From Actinomycetota bacterium (GTDB lineage: Bacteria > Actinomycetota > Actinomycetes > Nanopelagicales > Nanopelagicaceae): a stretch of DNA of 9,916 nucleotides. Position 1 is the first letter of the stretch; the number at the start of each line of letters is the position of its first letter. Location: the NCBI GenBank assembly GCA_009927705.1, contig RFMK01000126.1, positions 1-9,916 of the forward strand, read 5' to 3'. Below the pieces are notes generated by a model, which saw nothing but the letters and a program-made list of their open reading frames with translations, was not told where the DNA came from and ran no database searches. The translations under genes and the position numbers were made by a program. Shown piece by piece: positions 1-5,780 of the stretch.

Positions 1-3
1 CAT
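1..3 (-). other. Possible start codon of a divergent gene off the left edge (recA predicted)
   Basis: The first three bases read CAT, an ATG on the minus strand pointing out of the window. It lies about 26 bases downstream of a leftward -10-like hexamer (29-34) and a LexA box (37-48). In actinobacteria recA normally follows DUF3046 on the same strand, so recA is the expected gene here. None of its coding sequence beyond the possible ATG is visible, so identity and start codon are both inferred from context. Confidence 0.35.
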
Positions 4-23
4 AACAACTCGCCGTTGTTATG
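1..23. repeat. Perfect 9-bp inverted repeat, 5-bp spacer
   Basis: The arms CATAACAAC (1-9) and GTTGTTATG (15-23) are exact reverse complements around the spacer TCGCC. The repeat may extend past the left edge. As RNA it would fold into an AU-rich stem with a five-base loop; as DNA it resembles an operator for a dimeric repressor. It ends in a minus-strand ATG and lies in the leader of the predicted leftward transcript, so it could affect translation initiation of that gene. There is no T-run suited to a terminator. Confidence 0.6.
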
Positions 24-28
24 GGTGA

Positions 29-48
29 AGTCTACCGAACATTTGTTC
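29..48 (-). promoter_or_regulatory. LexA/SOS box with adjacent leftward -10 element
   Basis: Bases 37-48 read GAACATTTGTTC, a perfect palindrome with 5-bp arms and a 2-bp centre. This matches the GAAC-N4-GTTC core bound by LexA (DinR) in Bacillus and actinobacteria, including the C before GAAC. On the minus strand it is followed two bases later by TAGACT (34 to 29), a fair -10 hexamer, so repressor bound here would cover the promoter. No convincing -35 is visible. The position fits an SOS-controlled recA promoter reading out of the window. The box also lies 37 bp upstream of the P450 start codon and might affect that gene too. Confidence 0.6.
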
Positions 49-50
49 TA

Positions 51-80
51 ATGACTTTCCAGACACGCCACGCCTACCGT
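51..80 (+). promoter_or_regulatory. Tentative promoter of the P450 gene, possibly leaderless
   Basis: ATGACT (51-56, four of six matches to TTGACA) is separated by 18 bases from TACCGT (75-80, a TANNNT -10). Transcription would then start at or next to the P450 ATG at 86, giving a leaderless mRNA. That is common in actinobacteria and would explain the lack of a clear Shine-Dalgarno sequence. Both hexamers are weak matches. Confidence 0.3.
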
Positions 81-85
81 GAGCC

Positions 86-1492
86 ATGGTCGAGCTCGCC
101 CCCTTCAACACCCCAAGGCCGGCTGAGTACGCCCCAATCCCAAAACCCCTCACCCGTCGAAACCTCAAGGGTCGCTCGATTCCACCGGGGCCTCGGTCAC
201 CGCTGCTAACTCTGCAATTTCAAAAAGACACTCCAGGTTTTCTACGCGCTGCTCGTGATCAATTCGGCGATTGCACATCGTTCTTCCTCGGTCGCCAACT
301 TTTTATCGGCGCCTTTTCTCCCGAGATGGTCCATGAAGTCACTGTGAGCAAGCAACATCAATTCATCAAAGGCGTTGGCTTTGATCGGATGCGCAAAGTA
401 TTAGGAACTGGGCTTCTCACTAATGAAGAGCCAATTCATCTCCGCCATCGACGTTTGATGCAATCGCCTTTTCACATCAGCAAGATTTCTTCATATGCCA
501 ACACGATGGTGGAGCTGACCCAGAAACACATTTCGCGTTGGAGCGACGGAGATGTGGTTGCAGTTGGGCCAGAGATGATGTCTTTAACTTTTGATATCGT
601 CGCAGACATCCTTTTCGGAGCCGACATTTCTGCAGACACGAAAAAGGTTCAAAGAGCGATGCATATTGCGATTGACCGTATCGAGCGGACGATGTTGCCA
701 GGACTGGATCGATTCGACAATCTTGGACTTCCGTATTTCCGCAAATTTGGCAGCGCTGCAGATGAATTACATGAAGTTGCGACTCGGATTGTCAATGAAC
801 GAATTGAGAAAGGCATCAAGCGCGACGACTTGATGGGAGTTCTGCTAGAAGCCACAACTCCGGAGGGTGAAAAACTTTCAGCGCGCGAAGTATCTGACGA
901 GACTTTAACTTTGATTTTGAGTGGGCATGAAACGACAGCAAATGTATTGACGTGGGTATTTTCCTATTTGAGCCACCTTCCGAAATATTGGAGTGAACTA
1001 GCAGCTGAAGCTAATGAGATTTTGCCGCATAAAAAAGATGAGAACTTCGCTCGGATCTTGCTCGCAGCTCCCCTATCGAGCGCAATTTTCAATGAAGTTT
1101 TACGGCTCTGTCCCCCAGTCTGGGTCGCTCCACGAAGAGCTTTGGAGGATGTGACTCTCGGCGGAGTGGAAGTTCCCAAAGGCGCCCATGTTTTGGTAAG
1201 CCAGTATGTGACCCATCGCGATCCGCGTTATTTCGACGATCCCGATGCTTTCAAACCAGAACGATGGTTCAACGACTTTGAGAAATCGCTACCGCGAGGT
1301 GCGTATTTCCCATTTGGCGCTGGAACTCGAAAATGTTTGGGAGATCAATTCGCTCTGCTGGAAGGGCGAATCATCATTCTTGAGATTGCCCGACGCATGC
1401 AGTTATCGCTGACCTCAGGTTTTCCCGTCGCACAACCACGAGCTACATACCGCCCACGTGGAGCAGTCTCGATGAAGGTATCGCTTACTTAA
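86..1492 (+). CDS. Cytochrome P450 monooxygenase
   Basis: This is a complete soluble bacterial P450 of 468 residues, a heme-thiolate enzyme that inserts one oxygen atom from O2 into an organic substrate. All family landmarks are present: a proline-rich start (PPGP near 33), the I-helix motif GHETTA (280-285), the K-helix E337xxR340, PERW (391-394) supplying the third residue of the ERR triad, and the heme loop PFGAGTRKCLG with ligand Cys417. There is no membrane anchor or fused reductase, and no ferredoxin or reductase gene nearby, so electrons must come from elsewhere. The ATG at 86 is the first start after an in-frame stop at 80-82 and lacks a good ribosome site. It is the only plus-strand gene here, and its last 8 bp overlap DUF3046 tail to tail. 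The substrate cannot be read from sequence; subfamily assignment is not attempted. Confidence 0.95.
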   Translation: MVELAPFNTPRPAEYAPIPKPLTRRNLKGRSIPPGPRSPLLTLQFQKDTPGFLRAARDQFGDCTSFFLGRQLFIGAFSPEMVHEVTVSKQHQFIKGVGFDRMRKVLGTGLLTNEEPIHLRHRRLMQSPFHISKISSYANTMVELTQKHISRWSDGDVVAVGPEMMSLTFDIVADILFGADISADTKKVQRAMHIAIDRIERTMLPGLDRFDNLGLPYFRKFGSAADELHEVATRIVNERIEKGIKRDDLMGVLLEATTPEGEKLSAREVSDETLTLILSGHETTANVLTWVFSYLSHLPKYWSELAAEANEILPHKKDENFARILLAAPLSSAIFNEVLRLCPPVWVAPRRALEDVTLGGVEVPKGAHVLVSQYVTHRDPRYFDDPDAFKPERWFNDFEKSLPRGAYFPFGAGTRKCLGDQFALLEGRIIILEIARRMQLSLTSGFPVAQPRATYRPRGAVSMKVSLT

Positions 1493-1682
1493 GTTGGCTT
1501 GAGATGTCGGGGTTGTTCTTAACGACTGCGCGCCAGATATCAGCGGGTTCCATACCCATCGCGAGCGCCTGATCAACTGTCTGGCCACCAAGTTCGGCCA
1601 TCACAAAATCCTTGGCATACGAGGGGGCCCAATCAGCGCCAAAGTGTTCGGTCATCCGACGCCGAAGTTCGGTGATGCGCAT
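1485..1682 (-). CDS. DUF3046 family protein
   Basis: This 65-residue protein matches the actinobacteria-specific DUF3046 family: MRITELRRRM at the start, then a conserved Phe-Gly and Ala-x-x-x-Ala-x-Asp core, and a C-terminal segment containing DIWRAV. Its function is unknown. In most actinobacteria it sits directly upstream of recA. Here it starts eight bases after the TetR stop, without a clear Shine-Dalgarno, so it is probably translated from the same mRNA. Its stop lies inside the end of the convergent P450 gene, and no terminator is visible between them. Small size and context support a real gene; the family call rests on recognition of the sequence. Confidence 0.88.
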   Translation of the reverse strand: MRITELRRRMTEHFGADWAPSYAKDFVMAELGGQTVDQALAMGMEPADIWRAVVKNNPDISSQLK

Positions 1683-1690
1683 ACAGGTGT

Positions 1691-2230
1691 TTAGAGAATA
1701 GAAGCGAGACGTTTAGCTTGCTGCTTTGAATGATCATCAGACAAAGGAGCAGTAACTTGACCCATCAACCAACGAAGGATTAATCCAACTCCAACAACAT
1801 CGGTTGCGAAGATCTTTGCAAGTTGTGAATAAATTTCAACCCATACTTTATGTTCGCGCGCAGTAAGTGCAGCTGCCATGATGTCGCCATCTGTTTGTAA
1901 AGCTGTTTGCAGACCTGGGTGGCTCGAGATTTCACGAGAGATCATATACAAAGCGTCACCACGAGATTGTGCGATCATCGCAAGGGTGGCGATTCTTTCA
2001 AGTTCTGTTTCAACTAAAGCAACAAAGACTTCATGTTTATCGCGGAAATGGTTATAGAGCGAAGCGCGTGAGACTTGGGCGCGATCGGCAATCTCAATCA
2101 TGTTGGTGCCAGAGATTCCGCTTTCGGCAAGCAACGCTTTTGCGGCGTCCATGATTGCAGCGCGAGTACGACGATGAATTGTCGATTGATGTTGGTATGT
2201 CGAGCGCGAGCTTTGTGGGCTTACTGACAC
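1691..2230 (-). CDS. TetR/AcrR-family transcriptional regulator
   Basis: This 179-residue protein has the typical N-terminal TetR DNA-binding domain (about 21-67): a first helix containing AAIMDAAKALLAESG, then the turn and recognition helix VSRASLYNHF (53-62) followed by DKHEVF. The rest is a variable helical ligand and dimerisation domain whose ligand cannot be predicted. It starts with GTG, supported by a strong ribosome site. It lies 16 bp after clgR and 8 bp before DUF3046, so it is probably transcribed from the upstream operon. A TetR gene is not part of the usual clgR-DUF3046-recA order, which suggests an insertion. No palindromic operator is visible just upstream of it. A role in controlling the nearby P450 is possible but is guesswork. 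Confidence 0.92.
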   Translation of the reverse strand: MSVSPQSSRSTYQHQSTIHRRTRAAIMDAAKALLAESGISGTNMIEIADRAQVSRASLYNHFRDKHEVFVALVETELERIATLAMIAQSRGDALYMISREISSHPGLQTALQTDGDIMAAALTAREHKVWVEIYSQLAKIFATDVVGVGLILRWLMGQVTAPLSDDHSKQQAKRLASIL

Positions 2231-2234
2231 TGAA

Positions 2235-2241
2235 CTCCCCT
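2235..2241 (-). promoter_or_regulatory. Ribosome binding site supporting the GTG start of tetR
   Basis: On the minus strand AGGGGAG is followed by four bases (TTCA) and then GTG at 2230. No other start codon near here has a comparable site, so it decides the start. Confidence 0.7.
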
Positions 2242-2246
2242 AGTGA

Positions 2247-2519
2247 CTATGCCGCGTTAGTATCAACGACAGTAAGTACTGGGGATTCGTGAAGTTTGAT
2301 GAGGGAAGTTACTTCAACAAGTACTGTGGACAGGGACAAGTTCAACGCTATGCAAATTGAATTCAGAAGTTCGGATGACGCTTCTTTCTGACCACGCTCT
2401 ACTTCTGAAAGGTAACCCAAGGAGACGCGTGCTTCTTTTGCAACATCGCGGAGGGTGCGGCTTTGAGAAATTCGAGCTTGGCGCAAGGTCTGGCCGATAT
2501 GTGTGCGGAGAAGAGTCAC
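2247..2519 (-). CDS. clgR: ClgR-type Xre-family transcriptional activator
   Basis: This 90-residue protein is a compact helix-turn-helix regulator of the Cro/CI (HTH_3) type. Residues 8-68 hold the domain, with RTLRDVAKEARVSLGYLSEV followed by ERGQKEASSELL (21-52), a block almost invariant in actinobacterial ClgR. Known ClgR proteins activate clpP1P2, clpC and other protein quality-control genes under stress. The protein ends in Asn-Ala-Ala. In Streptomyces the ClgR C-terminal alanines mark it for Clp-dependent degradation, so the same feedback loop is plausible here. It starts with GTG behind a good ribosome site, 30 bp after cinA and 16 bp before tetR. Location between cinA and DUF3046 is the expected actinobacterial position. 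Confidence 0.9.
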   Translation of the reverse strand: MTLLRTHIGQTLRQARISQSRTLRDVAKEARVSLGYLSEVERGQKEASSELLNSICIALNLSLSTVLVEVTSLIKLHESPVLTVVDTNAA

Positions 2520-2525
2520 AACCAG

Positions 2526-2532
2526 CCCCTTT
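2526..2532 (-). promoter_or_regulatory. Ribosome binding site of clgR
   Basis: On the minus strand AAAGGGG precedes the GTG at 2519 by six bases, supporting that non-ATG start. It lies in the 30-bp gap after cinA and overlaps a small TTTCGAAA palindrome (2530-2537). No convincing separate promoter is seen in the gap. Confidence 0.65.
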
Positions 2533-2549
2533 CGAAAAGTGAGAACGAA

Positions 2550-3017
2550 CTAAGCCCTAAGGATACGCGCGAAGGCCCCAAGTGCGCTTTCTACCGCGCC
2601 GCGGCGCACCGCGGATCGATCGCCATCCAGGGCTAATTTCACTGTTTCTTTGCTCGTGGGTCCAACAAAAGCGAGCCAGACCGTACCCACCGGAATTCCG
2701 TGATGTGGCCCAGGACCTGCGACTCCGGTGGATGACATCGACCATGTTGTGGCCATTCGTGACCTGATTCCTTCGGCCATCTTCAGCGCGACTACTTCCG
2801 AAACAACGCCACTTCGATCAATTGTCTCCTGCGGAACAGAAAGTTCACGAACCTTGATGTCGATTGAGTAAGCGATGATCGAGCCTTTGAGAATGTGAGA
2901 AGCGCCGGAAACGTCAACTATGGCAGAAGTGAGCGCTCCTCCCGTGAGGGATTCGGCAATGCTTAAAGTCTCTTTTCGATCAGTGAGAATCGAAACTATC
3001 TCTTCGGCGAAATTCAT
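2550..3017 (-). CDS. pncC: CinA C-terminal domain protein, probable NMN amidohydrolase (PncC)
   Basis: This 155-residue protein corresponds to the CinA C-terminal domain alone. Family members hydrolyse nicotinamide mononucleotide to nicotinate mononucleotide and ammonia, recycling the NMN made by NAD-dependent DNA ligase. Visible motifs are AESLTGG (21-27), GSIIAYS (45-51), a GVVSE segment (70-74), STGVAGPGP (96-104) and PVGTVWLAF (109-117), in the usual order. The N-terminal molybdopterin-binding-like domain of full-length CinA is absent and the ATG at 3017 shows no room for it, so this is a normal short form and not a truncation. The start overlaps the pgsA stop as ATGA, implying translational coupling. 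Catalytic activity is inferred from the family. Confidence 0.9.
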   Translation of the reverse strand: MNFAEEIVSILTDRKETLSIAESLTGGALTSAIVDVSGASHILKGSIIAYSIDIKVRELSVPQETIDRSGVVSEVVALKMAEGIRSRMATTWSMSSTGVAGPGPHHGIPVGTVWLAFVGPTSKETVKLALDGDRSAVRRGAVESALGAFARILRA

Positions 3018-3544
3018 GAACGAGCTTTCATCACATTTCTAAGATATTCATAGCCTGTAGTTAGAGTTAGGACGATTGCGATTCCTAACAAGATATCTCG
3101 AGGAATATGCAGAACTTCAGGAAGCGGCAACATATAAAAACCAACTGAGAAATTTTGAAGAAGGGATTTAATCTTTCCACCTTTACTTGCGGCAATCACA
3201 CCACGCTTAATCACGGCAAAGCGCAAGAATGTGATTCCAACTTCTCGCGCCAGAATCACAATTGTGACCCACCATGGCATCTTCTCGAGAATGGAAAGTC
3301 CAATAAGCGCTGTTGCAATGAATGCTTTATCGGCGATGGGATCAAGCAAAGTACCAAAACTTGAGATTTGATTTCGCTTCCGTGCGATTCGGCCATCAAG
3401 CACATCAGTCATTCCAACGACAAAGAAAGAACACCAAGCGATGACCTGCCAGGTTGGGTCATCACCACCATTTTTGAATAGCGCCCATGCGCAGAATGGC
3501 AGCGCAAGAATTCGCGCAATCGTTAGCGCATTGGGAAGGTTCAT
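3014..3544 (-). CDS. pgsA: CDP-diacylglycerol--glycerol-3-phosphate 3-phosphatidyltransferase
   Basis: This 176-residue integral membrane enzyme makes phosphatidylglycerophosphate from CDP-diacylglycerol and glycerol 3-phosphate, the committed step to phosphatidylglycerol and cardiolipin. The full CDP-alcohol phosphotransferase signature is present with exact spacing: D47xxD50G51xxA54R55, then G64xxxD68xxxD72. These aspartates bind metal and act in catalysis. Hydrophobic segments near 8-22, 32-46, 74-88, 91-107 and 146-163 suggest about five to six membrane helices, and the N-terminal NLPNALTIAR is typical of PgsA. The length is usual. It overlaps both neighbours by ATGA, at 3541-3544 with rimO and at 3014-3017 with pncC. 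A related CDP-alcohol transferase such as PIS is less likely given the rimO-pgsA-cinA order. Confidence 0.94.
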   Translation of the reverse strand: MNLPNALTIARILALPFCAWALFKNGGDDPTWQVIAWCSFFVVGMTDVLDGRIARKRNQISSFGTLLDPIADKAFIATALIGLSILEKMPWWVTIVILAREVGITFLRFAVIKRGVIAASKGGKIKSLLQNFSVGFYMLPLPEVLHIPRDILLGIAIVLTLTTGYEYLRNVMKARS

Positions 3545-4929
3545 AACGGTTGGGCCACCAAATCTGCACCGGCCGTCTCCACAACTAGGGCATCGACGTA
3601 GTCGCCTACTTTGAATCCGGCATGCGGGCGGCCAGGAACATTGATGAATGTGGTGGTGTCGACCTCGGGACCTTGGTGCTCGGCCCGCCCCTCTTGGGTT
3701 TCAGCATCCTCAATTAAAACTCGAACTCGTTGACCAATGCGTTCGGCCGATCGCTGATTGACGAGCTCTTCGGAAATCGCGGTCAACTTATTTGTGCGGG
3801 AAGTAATGACCACTTCATCGACTTTGTTCTCAAGCTTCATCGCCTCAGTCTTATCCTCATCCGAATATGGGAAGACACCAATCGCATCTAAACGTGCAGC
3901 TTGAATGAAGTCCACTAACTCTTGAAACTCCTCTTCAGTTTCCCCCGGGAATCCAACGATGAAATTTGAGCGAATTCCAGCTTCGGGATTAAGAGCACGT
4001 ACTTGTGAGAGTAGATGTAAGAACTTCTCGCTATCACCAAAACGTTTCATGCGACGCAAGAGCGTTCCAGATGAATGTTGGAAGGAGATATCAAAGTAAG
4101 GAACTACTTTCTCGGTCGACACCATCGCTTGAAGGAGAGTGGGACGGATTTCTGCAGGTTGCAGATATGAAAGCCTGATTCTTGCGATTCCTTCAATTTT
4201 TGCCAACTCAGGCAAAAGAGATTCCATAACTCTCAAGTCACCAAAATCTTTTCCATACGAAGTTGTGTTCTCGCTGACGAGAAATATCTCGCTCACTCCA
4301 TTTTCAGATAACCAACGAGCCTCATCGATGATCTCGGTTGGCCGACGAGAGACGAAAGCACCGCGAAAAAGTGGAATGGCGCAGAAAGTACAACGACGGT
4401 CACAGCCTGATGCGATCTTCAGCGGCGCCATGGGTGAATCTCCCAAACGTTTACGGGAGAAGGTGCTGCCTTGACCCATGGAGCTTTTCACTTCTTGTCG
4501 TGCTACTGGAGAGATTGGGATGATGGTCCGGCGATCCTTAGGTGTGTGCGCTTCCCGTTTCTCGCCATCAAGAATCTTGCGCAGACGGTCGGAGATGTCT
4601 GCGTAATCATCAAAACCAAGGATTGCATCTGCTTCGGGAAGCGCTTCTGCGAGCTCTTTTCCGTATCGCTCGGCCATACATCCCACCGCCACTACCGCTC
4701 GAAGTGTGCCGTCGGCTTTCAGGGAATGGGCTTCGAGAAGTGCATCTACCGAGTCCTTTTTTGCGGATTCAATAAAGCCACATGTGTTGACGAGCGCAAT
4801 ATCGGCGCCGGCTGGATCATCAACGAGAGTCCAACCATCTGCGGCTAGACGACCAGCAAGTTCTTCTGAATCCACATCATTACGTGCGCACCCCAGAGTT
4901 ACGAGCGCGACCGTAGTGGGCTTTGACAC
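3541..4929 (-). CDS. rimO: Ribosomal protein uS12 methylthiotransferase
   Basis: RimO adds a methylthio group to a conserved aspartate of ribosomal protein S12, using S-adenosylmethionine and two iron-sulfur clusters in the cytoplasm. The 462-residue protein shows the three methylthiotransferase-domain cysteines C14 (LGCARNDVDSE), C50 (NTCGFI) and C84 (GCMAERY), the radical-SAM motif C176xxxC180xxC183 (GCDRRCTFC), and a C-terminal TRAM-like domain from about 395. The stretch IPLFRGAF after the radical-SAM cysteines, YLQPAEIRP (256-264) and EGRAEHQGPEVD (413-424) are features of actinobacterial RimO and argue against the tRNA enzyme MiaB. The start is GTG; the conserved N-terminus begins a few residues later, so little else is possible, although the ribosome site is poor. 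It lies 19 bp after the rodZ-like gene and overlaps pgsA. Confidence 0.95.
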   Translation of the reverse strand: MSKPTTVALVTLGCARNDVDSEELAGRLAADGWTLVDDPAGADIALVNTCGFIESAKKDSVDALLEAHSLKADGTLRAVVAVGCMAERYGKELAEALPEADAILGFDDYADISDRLRKILDGEKREAHTPKDRRTIIPISPVARQEVKSSMGQGSTFSRKRLGDSPMAPLKIASGCDRRCTFCAIPLFRGAFVSRRPTEIIDEARWLSENGVSEIFLVSENTTSYGKDFGDLRVMESLLPELAKIEGIARIRLSYLQPAEIRPTLLQAMVSTEKVVPYFDISFQHSSGTLLRRMKRFGDSEKFLHLLSQVRALNPEAGIRSNFIVGFPGETEEEFQELVDFIQAARLDAIGVFPYSDEDKTEAMKLENKVDEVVITSRTNKLTAISEELVNQRSAERIGQRVRVLIEDAETQEGRAEHQGPEVDTTTFINVPGRPHAGFKVGDYVDALVVETAGADLVAQPL

Positions 4930-4948
4930 CTCGTTATTCTACAGAGGC

Positions 4949-5665
4949 TTAACCTTGATTACTTGCTTGCGGACCAAATTCAAGGCGAATGACTTCGCCA
5001 ACGCGGCCCGGGACCCCAAGATCTTCACCATTGACGGTCAAATTAATCGCACCTGCATTGCCAATCACAACATAGAGAAGTTGATTGTCATTGAAAGAAC
5101 GTGATTCACCTTGACGGATTCGACCACTAAAGAGAGTTGTGCCAGTACTGTCAGTGACAGCTACCCACGAGAGTCCGTTGACGCCCTTAAGCATAACTTC
5201 AACGCCTTTGACTTTCTTAGCAACGGGCGAATTTTCTGAAGGTGTTTGGTTTGCTGGCGAGATTATTGTCGTCGAAGAATTATTCCCAGCCGAAAGAATT
5301 CCAACTCCAACAAGTGCAAATGCAAATATTCCTGCTGCTACTCCACTGAGCGCTTTCCATGAAAGTGGTTTACGTTCTTTCCGCGCCGGTGCTGCATTTG
5401 TGTCGTTGAGAAGATCTCGTATCGACTTACTCAGCGGAATTGTTTGTGATTCGAAAGCGAGAAGAACTTCAGAATCTCCTACTCCGCAAACTCGAGCAAT
5501 TGTGCGGATATGTCCGCGCGCATATGTCGGGCCACCGCAGGTATTGAAATTATCCCGTTCCAAATCTTCAATCACTGAAGAAGGAATGCGAGTGCGCGCA
5601 GAGAGTTGTTCGACCGTCAGATTTGCTGACTTTCGAATCTCTTTGAGTCGTGTACCAACTGACAT
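4949..5665 (-). CDS. RodZ-like membrane-anchored helix-turn-helix protein
   Basis: Starting at the ATG at 5665, this is a 238-residue protein with three parts. Residues about 2-72 form a RodZ-type HTH_25 domain (GTRLKEIRKSANLTVEQLSA, then VIEDLERDNF and a TYARGHIRTIARVCGV segment like E. coli RodZ). One membrane helix follows at about 105-127. After a Ser/Asn/Pro-rich linker comes an extracytoplasmic beta-rich DUF4115-like domain (about 151-232). RodZ links MreB to the wall machinery in rods; in actinobacteria lacking MreB the role of homologues is unclear, and whether MreB exists here cannot be seen. In-frame starts at 5710 (ATG) and 5719 (TTG) are possible, but 5665 has a GAGG site and matches the family N-terminus. 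It is the first gene of the downstream operon. Confidence 0.87.
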   Translation of the reverse strand: MSVGTRLKEIRKSANLTVEQLSARTRIPSSVIEDLERDNFNTCGGPTYARGHIRTIARVCGVGDSEVLLAFESQTIPLSKSIRDLLNDTNAAPARKERKPLSWKALSGVAAGIFAFALVGVGILSAGNNSSTTIISPANQTPSENSPVAKKVKGVEVMLKGVNGLSWVAVTDSTGTTLFSGRIRQGESRSFNDNQLLYVVIGNAGAINLTVNGEDLGVPGRVGEVIRLEFGPQASNQG

Positions 5666-5670
5666 TGACG

Positions 5671-5674
5671 CCTC
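5671..5674 (-). promoter_or_regulatory. Ribosome binding site deciding the rodZ-like start
   Basis: GAGG on the minus strand lies five bases before the ATG at 5665. It supports this start over the longer TTG (5719) and ATG (5710) options, which fall within or upstream of the predicted promoter. Confidence 0.6.
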
Positions 5675-5696
5675 GCATGTGTGGGAAGGGAGGCAA

Positions 5697-5726
5697 ATTG
5701 TACGAGCCATGAATAACAAAGAACAA
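5697..5726 (-). promoter_or_regulatory. Promoter of the rodZ-like/rimO/pgsA/pncC/clgR operon
   Basis: On the minus strand TTGTTC (5726 to 5721) serves as a -35 and TACAAT (5702 to 5697, five of six to consensus) as a -10, separated by 18 bases. Transcription would begin near 5690, giving a leader of about 25 bases that contains the GAGG site. The -35 overlaps the T-rich tail of the ftsK terminator. No later promoter of similar quality was found down to DUF3046. Confidence 0.5.
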
Positions 5727-5740
5727 CCCGCCGTAGGCGG
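5711..5740 (-). terminator. Rho-independent terminator after ftsK
   Basis: Reading leftward, CCGCC, loop TAC and GGCGG (5740 to 5728) form a short all-GC stem, followed by a tract with 11 T in 17 bases (5727 to 5711). It starts 40 bases past the ftsK stop. The stem is only 5 bp, so efficiency is uncertain, but the structure and position fit the end of the dapA-rnj-ftsK transcript. Confidence 0.55.
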
Positions 5741-5780
5741 TCGTGTGCGGACTAACCCCTGAGAATCACCCTTGAATAAC

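Noticed and set aside
21..209. Open frame of 62 codons starting at the ATG in the inverted repeat
   Set aside because: It overlaps the P450 start in another frame, has no ribosome site, and its product shows no recognisable features.
2541..2550. GTTCGT on the minus strand upstream of clgR as a ClgR operator
   Set aside because: The second half-site (GCG at the expected spacing) is missing, so it is only a partial match to the known ClgR box.
4471..4848. Open frame of 125 codons on the plus strand
   Set aside because: It lies fully antisense within rimO, whose catalytic motifs cover the same bases. There is no ribosome site or recognisable domain.
5666..5719. Longer N-terminus for the rodZ-like protein from TTG 5719 or ATG 5710
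   Set aside because: The extra residues do not match the HTH family N-terminus and lack a ribosome site. The likely transcript start near 5690 is downstream of them.
5139..5762. Open frame of 207 codons on the plus strand
   Set aside because: It is antisense to the well-supported rodZ-like gene, runs across its promoter and terminator, is rich in Ser/Arg/Pro as expected from a reversed reading, and resembles no family I know.
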